64,000 bases of DNA, taken from Paraburkholderia sp. BL25I1N1. GTDB lineage: Bacteria; Pseudomonadota; Gammaproteobacteria; Burkholderiales; Burkholderiaceae. The notes below the pieces were generated by a model, which saw only the letters and a program-made list of their open reading frames with translations, was not told where the DNA came from and did not search any database. Position numbers and translations under genes: made by a program. Each line of letters opens with the position of its first letter. The first letter of the stretch is position 1. The DNA is taken from NCBI RefSeq assembly GCF_003002025.1, contig NZ_PVZB01000007.1:244354-308353 (forward strand). The letters are read 5' to 3'. This document shows positions 8,503 through 17,998 of the stretch, piece by piece.

Positions 8503-8524
8503 AATTGGACGATATCGTCCAATT
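8503..8524. promoter_or_regulatory. 22-bp perfect palindrome, candidate activator (UAS) site
   Basis: The half-site AATTGGACGAT is followed directly by its exact reverse complement ATCGTCCAATT, with no spacer. It lies 80 bp upstream of the -24 element at 8605, the usual distance for an upstream activating sequence of a sigma-54 activator. The activator encoded at 4099-6417 has a Fis-type HTH and is the nearest candidate ligand. The pairing is inferred. Confidence 0.6.
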
Positions 8525-8604
8525 TTGAGGTCGTTCATGGACGAGACTGACCACTTGCGCGTCTGAAACTTGCCGGCACTGCCGCCTGGCGCCGGACAGG
8601 CGCT

Positions 8605-8620
8605 TGGCACGGTCATTGCT
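8605..8620 (+). promoter_or_regulatory. Sigma-54 (-24/-12) promoter
   Basis: TGGCACG-GTCA-TTGCT matches the consensus TGGCACG-N4-TTGC[AT] at every defined base, with GG and GC in the obligatory 10-base spacing, so transcription would start near 8631 going right. No coding gene begins within 590 bp. The first credible ORF downstream is the 62-aa gene at 9229. Confidence 0.75.
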
Positions 8621-8873
8621 TAAATGGTGGGACGACGAGCCACCTGAAAATGCAACCTGGACGGGCGGCTTGCGGAACATGCAGCAAATCCGTCAGACAA
8701 GTCGGGGGACCCTGAGAGACCAACCAGATCACGCGCTGCAAAGCGTTCGACTCACCGACGTCCGGTGACATGCGGATTACTGCTGAATCGCCGACGTAGC
8801 CGAACCTTGGCCCTTCTGTTTTTACCGAGGCCGGTCGGTTAGTGATCCGAACTGGTTGCCGCGCCGATCGAGT

Positions 8874-8997
8874 CCAACGACGCCGTGTCGTTGGCAACAG
8901 ACCGAGAGAGGGCTGTGCTGTTGTTGTAGCTGTGAATGTCGTGTGTCGACGCATCGCGACCGAATGCTTCCATAGAGAGGATCGTTGCGATGCGTCA
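8874..8997 (+). ncRNA. Candidate structured RNA segment
   Basis: Two strong hairpins lie in tandem. CCAACGAC-GCCGT-GTCGTTGG spans 8874-8894. Further on, TGACGCATCGCGAC at 8947-8960 pairs with GTTGCGATGCGTCA at 8984-8997 (14 bp, one G-U wobble, 23-base loop). Both are downstream of the sigma-54 promoter, and no protein gene explains them. No known RNA family was recognised and no T-rich terminator follows, so the RNA assignment is a hypothesis; the boundaries given cover only the stems. Confidence 0.3.
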
Positions 8998-9228
8998 CCG
9001 CGAAATGGCGGACTCCGTCTGGCTATGCACCAGGCGAGACGCCACGGGGTGCGGCCGTCGTTGCCTTCCCTTGCGGGAACAAGCAGCGGCGGCTTGCTCT
9101 TCTTATCGGGCCGCGTCACGCACGGCGCATTCGCCCATCCAGAATCTGCTTTTTGCAGCCCTACGCGCCGTCAGATTGTTACCGACGGCGTGAGCGGACC
9201 ACACTAGCCATTCACGGGGATTCAAACA

Positions 9229-9417
9229 ATGCACCACCACATTTTCGAGCGCGAGCTGGTTCATCTGGAACGCGTCATTGCCAGCGCGTCACGAGAACCG
9301 TTCCCGCCCACCTACTGGCGCGATCGCGTCGAACATCTGAAAAACTGTCCGCACGCGCCGCTGTTCAGCTATCGCGTTGCCCGCCTGACCCGTCTCGTCG
9401 CCGCACTGAACGGCTAA
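9229..9417 (+). CDS. 62-aa conserved-looking hypothetical protein
   Basis: MHHHIFERELVHLERVIASA and then a basic, Tyr/Trp-containing remainder (TYWRDRVEHLKNCPHAPLFS). GGGGA lies 9 bases before the ATG. It is soluble, His- and Arg-rich, without signal or membrane segment. The compact composition and ribosome site make it more credible than other short frames nearby, but no family was recognised. It is the first plausible gene downstream of the sigma-54 promoter at 8605, about 600 bp away. Confidence 0.6.
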   Translation: MHHHIFERELVHLERVIASASREPFPPTYWRDRVEHLKNCPHAPLFSYRVARLTRLVAALNG

Positions 9418-9501
9418 GCGCCGCCTTCGATACTCGGTGGCGGACCTACTCTGTCCGCCGGCTAACCCCTCCTCCCCTTCATCGTTGATGCCGCCCGCTT
9501 T

Positions 9502-9527
9502 GTCCGCCCCAACCGATGGGGCCGGAC
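9502..9527 (+). terminator. Terminator-like hairpin after the 62-aa gene
   Basis: GTCCGCCCC, loop AACCGAT, GGGGCCGGAC: a 9-bp stem with one bulged C, 84 bp after the stop at 9417 and just before the katG control region. There is no U-tract, so its terminating activity is uncertain. Confidence 0.4.
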
Positions 9528-9563
9528 AGCACGCGCTATGGCACCGAAAGCACGCCGTATTTC

Positions 9564-9600
9564 ATAGGCGTGTACTATCGCCGGCATTGCCTTAATCTCA
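9564..9600 (+). promoter_or_regulatory. OxyR-binding site upstream of katG
   Basis: Four tetranucleotides are spaced exactly 7 bases apart: ATAG (9564-9567), CTAT (9575-9578), ATTG (9586-9589), CTCA (9597-9600). This is the OxyR recognition pattern ATAG-N7-CTAT-N7-ATAG-N7-CTAT, with the first two elements perfect and the last two degenerate. It abuts the -35 of the predicted katG promoter, the normal position for OxyR activation by peroxide. Confidence 0.75.
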
Positions 9601-9629
9601 TTCTATTGGTGGTGAGTCTCACCTATATT
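9601..9629 (+). promoter_or_regulatory. Predicted katG promoter
   Basis: The -10 TATATT (9624-9629) is 17 bp from a weak -35 TTCTAT (9601-9606), as expected for an activator-dependent promoter next to OxyR. The spacer contains the interrupted palindrome GGTGAG-T-CTCACC (9611-9623), which might bind a second regulator. Transcription would start near 9636. Confidence 0.55.
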
Positions 9630-9636
9630 TTGAGTT

Positions 9637-9671
<35 letters not shown>

Positions 9672-9888
9672 CACGGCGACGCGAACTATCCTCGTCCAAA
9701 GCATGCGATGACATGCGCAACGGATGGAGACCCTATGCGTCATGTAATCGCAGCGGTACACCCAGTACACTCACGAGAGCCCACCGGGTAATGTTCCGGC
9801 TGCTTGTCGGCGCGAGATCGTGCAATGCGCCACAGGAGACTGACGCCGCGACAGAACAAACGGTGGGTACGTCCTCACAAGGAGATAG

Positions 9889-12159
<2,271 letters not shown>

Positions 12160-12172
12160 ACGGGCGGCGCGC

Positions 12173-12200
12173 TTCCGTCAGGGTTGCTACCCTGACGGAA
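12173..12200 (+). terminator. Hairpin after katG
   Basis: TTCCGTCAGGGT, loop TGCT, ACCCTGACGGAA: a perfect 12-bp stem 13 bp after the katG stop codon. No T-tract follows directly, and a stronger terminator lies 36 bp further on. Confidence 0.65.
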
Positions 12201-12235
12201 CGCGGCCCCATCGGGTGAAAATAAACTGCCAGGTT

Positions 12236-12283
12236 ACGGTGCGAGTTCCGATGTATGTATCGGAGGCGCACCGTTTGTTTTTT
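12236..12283 (+). terminator. Rho-independent terminator downstream of katG
   Basis: ACGGTGCG pairs with CGCACCGT, enclosing an inner TCCGAT-GTATGT-ATCGGA stem with small internal loops, and is followed by TTTGTTTTTT. Stem plus U-tract on the plus strand make this an intrinsic terminator separating katG from nnrU. Confidence 0.8.
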
Positions 12284-12409
12284 GCGCGGCTGAATGCTGG
12301 AGTGTGCGAGAGTGGCGGACGGGCGAAGCCCTGTTTCAAGGTCGCGAGCCCATGCACCGCGCCGTCGACCATGACGGCGCCGCGGTCAACCACTTGAGGA
12401 GCCGTGTCA

Positions 12410-13102
12410 ATGGGAAGCATCAGCGCAGTTGCGGCAGCGGCAATCGCCTTTCTGGGCAGTCACTTTCTCCTGTCTCATCCGTTGCGCAGGCCGTTGGTCG
12501 GCGCAATCGGCGAAACGCCGTTCCTGGGTGTCTATTCGCTGGTCGCGTTCGTGACGCTCGGCTGGCTGATCGTGGCTTACATCAAGGCGCCTCTCTCCGC
12601 GCCGCTATGGCCGGTAGGAGACGGGCTCTGGGCGATTGCGACCGTGGTCATGCTGATCGCGTCGATCCTGCTGATGGGTTCCCTGATACGCAATCCCGCG
12701 CTGCCCACCGGCGGCCGGCCCAGTCCGTTTCCCGACGCCGCGCGCGGCGTGTTCGCGGTAACGCGCCACCCCATGATGTGGTCAATCGCGCTGTGGGGGC
12801 TGTGCCACATCGCCGTGTTTCCGGTGGCCAAGAACGTCGTCCTTGCAGCGGCCATGGTGGTTCTCGCGCTGGTCGGCGCTGCGCTGCAGGACCGGAAGAA
12901 GGAGCGGCTCCAACCCGAACTCTGGCGCGCATGGAAATCGCAGACCAGCTACCTGCCGTTCGCGGCGATTGCCGCCGGCCGCGCACGGCTGGGCGGGTTC
13001 GGCATGCATGCGCTGCTGGGCGGCCTGGTCGTCTGGCTTGCGGCGACCTGGGCTCATATCCCGCTCACCGGCTGGGCCGCGGGCATCTGGCGCTGGCTGT
13101 AG
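12410..13102 (+). CDS. NnrU-family membrane protein
   Basis: 230 aa, mostly hydrophobic, with about six membrane segments. ATG 12410 is chosen over GTG 12404 because GAGGAG is 8 bases before it. The family signatures are FLGSHFLLSHPLRRPLVGAIGE at the N-terminus (shown here in part), the central NPALPTGGRP and VTRHPMMWSIALWGLCHIAV, in which the RHP and His residues are conserved in NnrU and related isoprenylcysteine-methyltransferase-like folds. NnrU was named for a role in nitric-oxide/nitrite metabolism in Rhodobacter; the biochemical activity is not settled and no denitrification gene is nearby. Confidence 0.85.
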   Translation: MGSISAVAAAAIAFLGSHFLLSHPLRRPLVGAIGETPFLGVYSLVAFVTLGWLIVAYIKAPLSAPLWPVGDGLWAIATVVMLIASILLMGSLIRNPALPTGGRPSPFPDAARGVFAVTRHPMMWSIALWGLCHIAVFPVAKNVVLAAAMVVLALVGAALQDRKKERLQPELWRAWKSQTSYLPFAAIAAGRARLGGFGMHALLGGLVVWLAATWAHIPLTGWAAGIWRWL

Positions 13103-13138
13103 ACGCAGTTTCGGCAGTGGCGCAGCTAACGCCGCGCT

Positions 13139-13450
13139 TCATGCCATTGCATGTCGACTCGGTGCGAACGGCTCTCTGCTCGTCGACCTGAAGTCGGCTG
13201 CCTGAAGTGCAACCGTATTGGATCCGCAGACCGAACGCTTCTCGCTGGCTCGGGCCAGGATGCGCGTCAGATGCGAATAGAAATGCTGCAGTTGTTTCGC
13301 GTCCGAAGCGTGGGGTTCGAGGTCGAACACATCTTCGAGCGCGCGGCGCGACACATGGAAACGTTGAAGTCCGTGGAAGATGCGAATCTGAAAGACAACG
13401 CCATCACTATTGTGCGGCACCGCTGCCCAAATGAGCGAATCGCTACTCAT
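13139..13450 (-). CDS. DUF1488-family small protein
   Basis: 103 aa. The N-terminal part has the DUF1488 layout: a Trp strand (SLIWAAVPHNSDGVVFQIRI), then HVSRRALEDVFDLE, then a helix with LQHFYSHLTRILARASEKR. GGGGG precedes the ATG. The Ser/Arg-rich C-terminal tail (about 15 aa) is extra. The family is soluble and of unknown role, common in Burkholderia. It is convergent with nnrU. The plus-strand frame 13151-13537 over the same DNA is taken as the shadow. Confidence 0.7.
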   Translation of the reverse strand: MSSDSLIWAAVPHNSDGVVFQIRIFHGLQRFHVSRRALEDVFDLEPHASDAKQLQHFYSHLTRILARASEKRSVCGSNTVALQAADFRSTSREPFAPSRHAMA

Positions 13451-13659
13451 GGAGCCCCCGTAGATCAGGTCGGATCAATAATTCGTCAATTCATGTTCGC
13501 ATATCTCGGCGAGCGGCGAATCTTTTCAAAATTATGACGCTTCACGATTCGACGTTTTTACCACGGTCGGTATATTGCAGTGCAGCAAATGCCTGTAGAC
13601 TGGCGGTGGGGCAACTGCAATCGTGCACCCATGGTCGCACTATGACGGGAGAATGCGCC

Positions 13660-13899
13660 ATGACGACTTCTCAGTCTTCACACACTCCAACCGTCCCCGT
13701 ATTGCATGTCTTCGAGCAAGCCGGAGGCTGGCATTGGGGCATCACGGTTCCGCGCGCGAAGGGAAGTGGATTCAAACTGATCGCCTTCAGCGAAACAACC
13801 TTCGCGGTCGAGGACGCCGCTCGCACGGACGGGAGCCAGGCGTTGGAAAGCCTCGCGGATAGCAGCGAGCGCGACCGGATCACAACCGACATAGCGTGA
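13660..13899 (+). CDS. 79-aa hypothetical protein
   Basis: MTTSQSSHTPTVPVLHVFEQ is followed by AGGWHWGITVPRAKGSGFKL, a small mixed alpha/beta-looking soluble protein. GGGAG precedes ATG 13660 by about 9 bases; upstream in-frame starts lack a site. No family recognised. A 16-bp palindrome follows the stop. Confidence 0.6.
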   Translation: MTTSQSSHTPTVPVLHVFEQAGGWHWGITVPRAKGSGFKLIAFSETTFAVEDAARTDGSQALESLADSSERDRITTDIA

Positions 13900-13907
13900 G
13901 TTCATCG

Positions 13908-13936
13908 GCCTTCGATCGAAGGCGCCACAATATTGT
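13908..13936. other. Adjacent palindromes after the 79-aa gene
   Basis: GCCTTCGATCGAAGGC (13908-13923) is a perfect 16-bp palindrome, followed after three bases by ACAATATTGT (13927-13936). The first may act as a 3'-end hairpin although it has no loop or U-tract; the second resembles an operator half-pair. Function undecided. Confidence 0.35.
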
Positions 13937-14066
13937 CACACTTTAAAACGACGATCGATGATCGCACCGTCCATGGCCGGACGGGCGGCATGGCGCGCAG
14001 ATTTTGTCGCCGTCCCGACGATAGTGCCCGCTGTGTGGCCCGCATCGCCCGAACCAGGCATGCGAC

Positions 14067-14534
14067 ATGCTCGACGCAACGCGGCACAAAAACATGAGAG
14101 ACACTGTGAAGCAACGAGCCACTGTTGTCTGCCAGCTTGGCAGGCGAATCCTCCTGGTCAGCCGGGAAGGCACGCGTTGGTCGCTGCCCGGCGGCAAGCC
14201 CGAGACAGGGGAAGATCTACGTGAAACCGCAATGCGCGAATTGGTGGAGGAAACGCGCCTTCACGCGAGGGACATGCGGTATCTGTTCGGCTTCACCGGC
14301 ATACACACCTGCCACCACGTATTTGTCGCGACGCTTGCCGATGGCGACCAGCCCGTGCCCAGCAACGAAATTACGCGTTGCACCTGGGCGAAGGTCGCGG
14401 ACGTGGGCACGCTGCCGGTCAGTACTTCGACGAAGGGAATCGTGGAAGTACTGAGCATGGCGTCCACCGGTGCATCGAGACTGCCCGGCGACTATAGCCA
14501 GGCAGCCGATCTCGCAGTCCACTTCTCTCGCTGA
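14067..14534 (+). CDS. Nudix hydrolase
   Basis: 155 aa. The Nudix box is GGKPETGEDLRETAMRELVEE, fitting G-x5-E-x7-R-E-U-x-E-E with all acidic metal ligands present; the usual Gly after EE-x is Arg (EETRL), which is tolerated in the family. It hydrolyses a nucleoside-diphosphate-linked substrate with Mg2+; the substrate cannot be told. Two starts are possible (14067, or MRDTVKQRATVV at 14094), neither with a strong ribosome site. C-terminal WAKVADVGTLPVSTSTK is as in other small Burkholderia Nudix proteins. Confidence 0.85.
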   Translation: MLDATRHKNMRDTVKQRATVVCQLGRRILLVSREGTRWSLPGGKPETGEDLRETAMRELVEETRLHARDMRYLFGFTGIHTCHHVFVATLADGDQPVPSNEITRCTWAKVADVGTLPVSTSTKGIVEVLSMASTGASRLPGDYSQAADLAVHFSR

Positions 14535-14606
14535 TCGAACCGTCTGCGCGCAGCATATAGCGACCCGCAGGGCCGGCGCTTGCAACGAGCCGGCGCTCGC
14601 CGACGC

Positions 14607-15062
14607 CTACGACTTCGCAGGGCGCCCGGTCTTGACCTGCTCCACTGCGGACACGGCCGCGAGAAGACGCTTCAGTGCCGCGGATTCGAGCAGAACCAGT
14701 CCGGCACGCAGGATTTCGCCCTTCTTCACGGACACGCCGGCTTCCAAGCACTTCTGTTTCAGTGCAGCAATCTTGTCGTAATCCGATTTCGGCATGGTGA
14801 AGCTGTCACGCACGACTTTCTCTTTTTTCGCGCGCTTTTCTTTGACCGCCACGGCTGCTTTGACAGGCGCCGCTGCATCGGCGGCAACCTTCTTTTCCTT
14901 CGACACTTTCTTCGCGCTCGCGCTCTTCTTTTTCACCGCGACGGTCGCCGTGGGTTCGGTAACCTTGCCCTCGGTTTCGGGCGTGGTTTCGGGGGCGGTG
15001 TCGGCACCCTTCGGGAAGTGAAAAGTCTTCTTCGTTGCTTTCTTCAGGCTCGGTGCGCTCAT
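14607..15062 (-). CDS. Lys/Ala-rich protein with C-terminal conserved domain, possibly nucleoid-associated
   Basis: 151 aa from ATG 15060-15062, with AGGGA 7 bases upstream. Residues 1-85 are low-complexity Lys/Ala/Thr/Glu (VAVKKKSASAKKVSKEKKV), like histone H1-type bacterial tails. Residues 86-151 (VRDSFTMPKSDYDKIAALKQ, then VSVKKGEILRAGLVLLESAA) look folded, with the strand-helix-helix look of a ribbon-helix-helix DNA-binding unit. The upstream 60 bp are strikingly AT-rich for this genome (with TATACT). DNA binding is inferred from composition and the C-terminal pattern. Confidence 0.75.
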   Translation of the reverse strand: MSAPSLKKATKKTFHFPKGADTAPETTPETEGKVTEPTATVAVKKKSASAKKVSKEKKVAADAAAPVKAAVAVKEKRAKKEKVVRDSFTMPKSDYDKIAALKQKCLEAGVSVKKGEILRAGLVLLESAALKRLLAAVSAVEQVKTGRPAKS

Positions 15063-15397
15063 AAAAATATCCCTATAAAAATTAACGGTATAAACAGTAT
15101 ATACGGTTATTGACGGCAAAAGTTCCATGCGCGGAACATGGATCGATTACGCGCTCACCCAGCGCAGCAACACGATCTTCGATTCGTTGCACCGCAGCGT
15201 AGCGGCCCGGATTCGCCACGCGTGCGCAAACTGAATTTCGCCGGCCTCGGCTTAGTGCGTGTCGTCACCCAGCCGCCACGATTCGATGGAATAATGACGT
15301 TTCGTGCTCGCCTGGATGACTCGTAGAATTGCAGCCGGATGTGCTGCAACCCGACCTCATTCAGGGGGGCGCGCTTCGACTGCAACCAGAGTCTTTC
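15063..15397. other. Intergenic, promoter-like near 15063-15115
   Basis: The 60 bases next to the Lys/Ala-rich gene are AT-rich (TATAAAAATT, CGGTATAAAC, TATATACGG) and presumably carry its minus-strand promoter. The remaining 280 bases up to the CHASE2 gene end show no gene, repeat or terminator that I can support. Confidence 0.45.
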
Positions 15398-16897
15398 TCA
15401 AGCTTCCGGCGCTTTGCCGGTGCGATCGCCGCCTTCCTTACGCCCCCGCGCGGGCGCGGTTTCCGTTCTGACTGGTTCGTCGGCGTGAAGCAATGCGGGC
15501 GTAAGAAAGCTGCCCATGACGGCGGACAGAATAATGAAAATCGAGGCCGCGTCGACCAGCAGCCCGAAGCGGATAAAAATCAGAAAGCAGCACAACACGT
15601 TCAGCAGGTGCAGCAGCAAGCCCAGCACGGTGGATCCCTTCGGGACGGTCCGCATGAACACCGCGAAGCGCGACTGACGCCGCGGCACATACCAGATGAT
15701 CAGCAGCCCGAACGTCATGATGAAGGCGCTTTCCGCCCATTTCAGCCAGGTGGGCCGGCGCAGGAACCGTCCCTCGACAACCGTCTCGATCACTTGCGCC
15801 TGAATCTCGATACCCGGCACCAGTTCTCTCAGCGCCGTCGTGCGCATGTCGGTCAAGCCGGCACCTGTCAGGCCGACGAGCACCAGCTTGTTGCGGATCC
15901 GGTCGGGGTCGACCTTCCCTTGCAGGACGTCGCGTGCCGACACATAGCGGCCGAGCGTCGAGCGAATGGACGCGAAATGCAGCCAGATGTCGCCGCCGGG
16001 CTGCGTGGGAACCCGCACGTCCGCGACACCCACCGCCTGCACGCCCGACGAATCGGCAAAGACGTCGATCGCGGATGATCCGGTGGCAAGACGCAGCATT
16101 TCCATCGGCAGGCTGGGGACGAGCTTGTCCCGCAAACCCATGACGAGCGGAATATGCCGCACCACGCCCTGCTCGAGCGCCACGCTCAACATCGCCTGTC
16201 CGTGAGCCGCCGCCTGCAATTCCGGCAAGCTGGCGAGCACGTAGTCGTAGCGTTGCACCGAGTCGAGCGGGTCGGCGCCGTGCACGAGGATCGGCGCGCT
16301 GCGCATGTCGGTGCGGGCCGCGAACCCCGCATGATCGAGCGGCGCGGCGCCCAGTATGGTCGGCGCCGCGCGCAACGAGCGCGCGAGAATGGCTTCGTGG
16401 CTCGGCAGCGCCCGCAAGCCGGCGGCCAGCGCCGCTGCCGATTTGGGCAGATCGGCGGCCACCTTGTCGGGCGAGGTCTGATCCGGCTCGGGCATGTAAA
16501 TGTCGAGGCCGATTGCCAGCGGTTTCAGTGCGTCAATCGCGTCGACCAGCGTCGCGAGTCGGTCTCGCGGCCACGGCCATTGACCGACGCTCGCCAGTGT
16601 CTCCTCGTCGATCTCCACAATGGTCACGGGCTGCGCAGCCGGAACGCGCGGGTAGTGACGCTGATACTGGTCGAACAGAATTTGCCGGGCGGTTTTGAAG
16701 GAGTCGGGCAGCGTCTCGTCGATCGTGTCGACGAAAGCCGGGCGCGGTATGTCGCTCGGCCATTCGCTGGTGAGATTGAGCAGGCTCAGGCCGAACAACA
16801 GTGCCAGTGCCACCGGGCGCCCTTGGGCCGACCTCAGCAGATGCCTGGTCCGCGCAACCCATGGGGCGAAATAGCGCTTCATCGACGGCACAACCAT
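15398..16897 (-). CDS. CHASE2-domain membrane protein without output domain
   Basis: 499 aa. One membrane segment (about 30-46) is followed by a periplasmic CHASE2 sensor (about 55-375) with VTIVEIDEETLASVGQWPWP, AIGLDIYMPEPD and LVLVGLTGAGLTDM, all family landmarks. Three closely spaced membrane segments (about 390-465) follow. The protein ends with a charged 40-residue cytoplasmic tail; the cyclase, GGDEF or kinase domain normally found there is missing. Start uncertain: GTG/ATG codons between 16897 and 16882 lack a clear ribosome site. It is last in a FecR - OmpA lipoprotein - CHASE2 operon, so it may sense an envelope ligand together with them. Confidence 0.87.
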   Translation of the reverse strand: MVVPSMKRYFAPWVARTRHLLRSAQGRPVALALLFGLSLLNLTSEWPSDIPRPAFVDTIDETLPDSFKTARQILFDQYQRHYPRVPAAQPVTIVEIDEETLASVGQWPWPRDRLATLVDAIDALKPLAIGLDIYMPEPDQTSPDKVAADLPKSAAALAAGLRALPSHEAILARSLRAAPTILGAAPLDHAGFAARTDMRSAPILVHGADPLDSVQRYDYVLASLPELQAAAHGQAMLSVALEQGVVRHIPLVMGLRDKLVPSLPMEMLRLATGSSAIDVFADSSGVQAVGVADVRVPTQPGGDIWLHFASIRSTLGRYVSARDVLQGKVDPDRIRNKLVLVGLTGAGLTDMRTTALRELVPGIEIQAQVIETVVEGRFLRRPTWLKWAESAFIMTFGLLIIWYVPRRQSRFAVFMRTVPKGSTVLGLLLHLLNVLCCFLIFIRFGLLVDAASIFIILSAVMGSFLTPALLHADEPVRTETAPARGRKEGGDRTGKAPEA

Positions 16898-16919
16898 TGA
16901 ACACGCGGTCCGGCGCGGG

Positions 16920-17534
16920 TCATTGGATGGTGATGACCGCGCGCCGGTTCATGCGATGGGGCATCCCATCCGCCGTGGGGACCAGCGGCTCGCGCTTGCC
17001 ACGGGCCGCGGTCTCGATCCGTTGGGCGGGAATGCCTTGCTTGATCAGAAACGCGGCAACCGTCTGCGCCCGCTGCATGGACAGTCTGTCATTGAATTCC
17101 TGCGACCCGGCCAGGTCGGTGTGACCAACCACCACGAGCTGAGGCGCGGGCCAGGTCGCGAGGACGGTTTTCAGTTTCTGCACGGTGGCGGCCGACTCCG
17201 GGGCCAATTCGGTGGCGGAGTCGAACAGAAAATAGATCGTGAATGTCATGGGCCACGGCGGCCGGGCCGCGAGCAGTTCGCCGTAGCGTGCCTGCACGGT
17301 GGACTGGCTATCCACCGTTGTCTCGATGCTGCCGCCCTTCGTGACGTCGACACCCGCGTAAGCCTTGTCGATGGTCTGCTCGCCGGTGGCGCTGTGAACC
17401 ACCACCGCGCCGACCTTGCCGTCGGGATCCGGCAATAGAATAATTTTGTCCGGAGTACTACACGCGGCCAGCGAAGCCAGCATGACGCATGCCGCTGCCC
17501 ACGCCAGCCCGTAACGTCGAATTGCGGCCTTCAA
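16920..17534 (-). CDS. OmpA-family peptidoglycan-binding lipoprotein
   Basis: 204 aa. TTG start in a TTGA overlap with the FecR-domain gene, preceded by GGGGAGGG. The signal peptide ends in the lipobox LASLAAC (lipidated Cys about residue 25). The C-terminal OmpA domain (about 98-204) carries YFLFDSATELAP and VVGHTDLAGSQEFNDRLSMQ followed by RAQTVAAFL, including the Asp and Arg that bind diaminopimelate. It probably tethers the outer membrane to peptidoglycan. The region 30-90 (GKVGAVVVHSATGEQTIDKA) is typical of OmpA lipoproteins co-encoded with FecR proteins. Confidence 0.9.
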   Translation of the reverse strand: MKAAIRRYGLAWAAACVMLASLAACSTPDKIILLPDPDGKVGAVVVHSATGEQTIDKAYAGVDVTKGGSIETTVDSQSTVQARYGELLAARPPWPMTFTIYFLFDSATELAPESAATVQKLKTVLATWPAPQLVVVGHTDLAGSQEFNDRLSMQRAQTVAAFLIKQGIPAQRIETAARGKREPLVPTADGMPHRMNRRAVITIQ

Positions 17535-17998
17535 CGCGCGCCCTCCCCTTTACCGCCGACTTCGATGATGAACTCGGTGCCGCGCACGCCGAGCGTGGTA
17601 GTCGGCGTGCTGAACCGGACGGCGTCCGGATTCGCTTTCGCCAGCTTGCCGGAAATCACGGCGAGGGAACCGCGTTTAACGGAAGCGTCGAGCACGCCGC
17701 CATGGGTCGTGGTATTGAAGGCGAATTGATTGAGGTCGAGAATGGTATCGGCGCCGGCCGAGAGCTGGGTCGTGTCGCGCAGCGTGATGCCGACGGAGGA
17801 TTGCGGACCGGTCACGATCCGATCCTTGCCATACACCTCGCTGCCGATCGCCGCGCCCGAACTTGCGCCGGACCGCTCGATCTGCACCGTGCCCTTGACC
17901 GTCTTGACGACACCGGCGGCATCGTCGGCCAGGGCGTCCGGGATAGACAGGCATCCGCAGATAAGGAACAACGCGTGGTGAGCGGCCTGGAGACGCAT
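17531..17998 (-). CDS. FecR-domain exported protein
   Basis: 155 aa from ATG 17996-17998 (AGGTG 8 bases upstream); the frame extends further 5' but only this start gives a signal peptide (MRLQAAHHALFLICGCLSIPDALAD). The mature part is one FecR domain: GVVKTVKGTVQIERSG, GSEVYGKDRIVTGPQSSVGI, FSTPTTTLGVRGTEF. Unlike the regulator FecR it has no transmembrane or anti-sigma part, so it is a periplasmic FecR-fold protein. First gene of the operon with the OmpA lipoprotein and the CHASE2 protein. Confidence 0.87.
   Translation of the reverse strand: MRLQAAHHALFLICGCLSIPDALADDAAGVVKTVKGTVQIERSGASSGAAIGSEVYGKDRIVTGPQSSVGITLRDTTQLSAGADTILDLNQFAFNTTTHGGVLDASVKRGSLAVISGKLAKANPDAVRFSTPTTTLGVRGTEFIIEVGGKGEGAR

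Larger units (their letters stand above)
8359..9228. other. 870-bp gene-poor region with regulatory sites and hairpins
   Basis: No protein gene is supported: open frames on both strands here (for example minus 8613-9119) lack signatures and good ribosome sites. The region contains, in order, a terminator hairpin (8384-8413), a 22-bp palindrome (8503-8524), a consensus sigma-54 promoter (8605-8620), a small hairpin TCACCG-N5-CGGTGA (8752-8768), CCAACGAC-N5-GTCGTTGG (8874-8894), and a 14-bp stem (8947-8997). The dense secondary structure downstream of a strong promoter would suit a non-coding RNA. Confidence 0.55.

Noticed and set aside
8613..9119. 168-codon minus-strand frame in the gap after the racemase
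   Set aside because: No motif, no ribosome site, and it overlaps the sigma-54 promoter and hairpins; composition looks random.
13151..13537. 128-codon plus-strand frame opposite DUF1488
   Set aside because: The minus-strand frame has the DUF1488 pattern and a ribosome site; only one of the two can be main, and this one lacks both.
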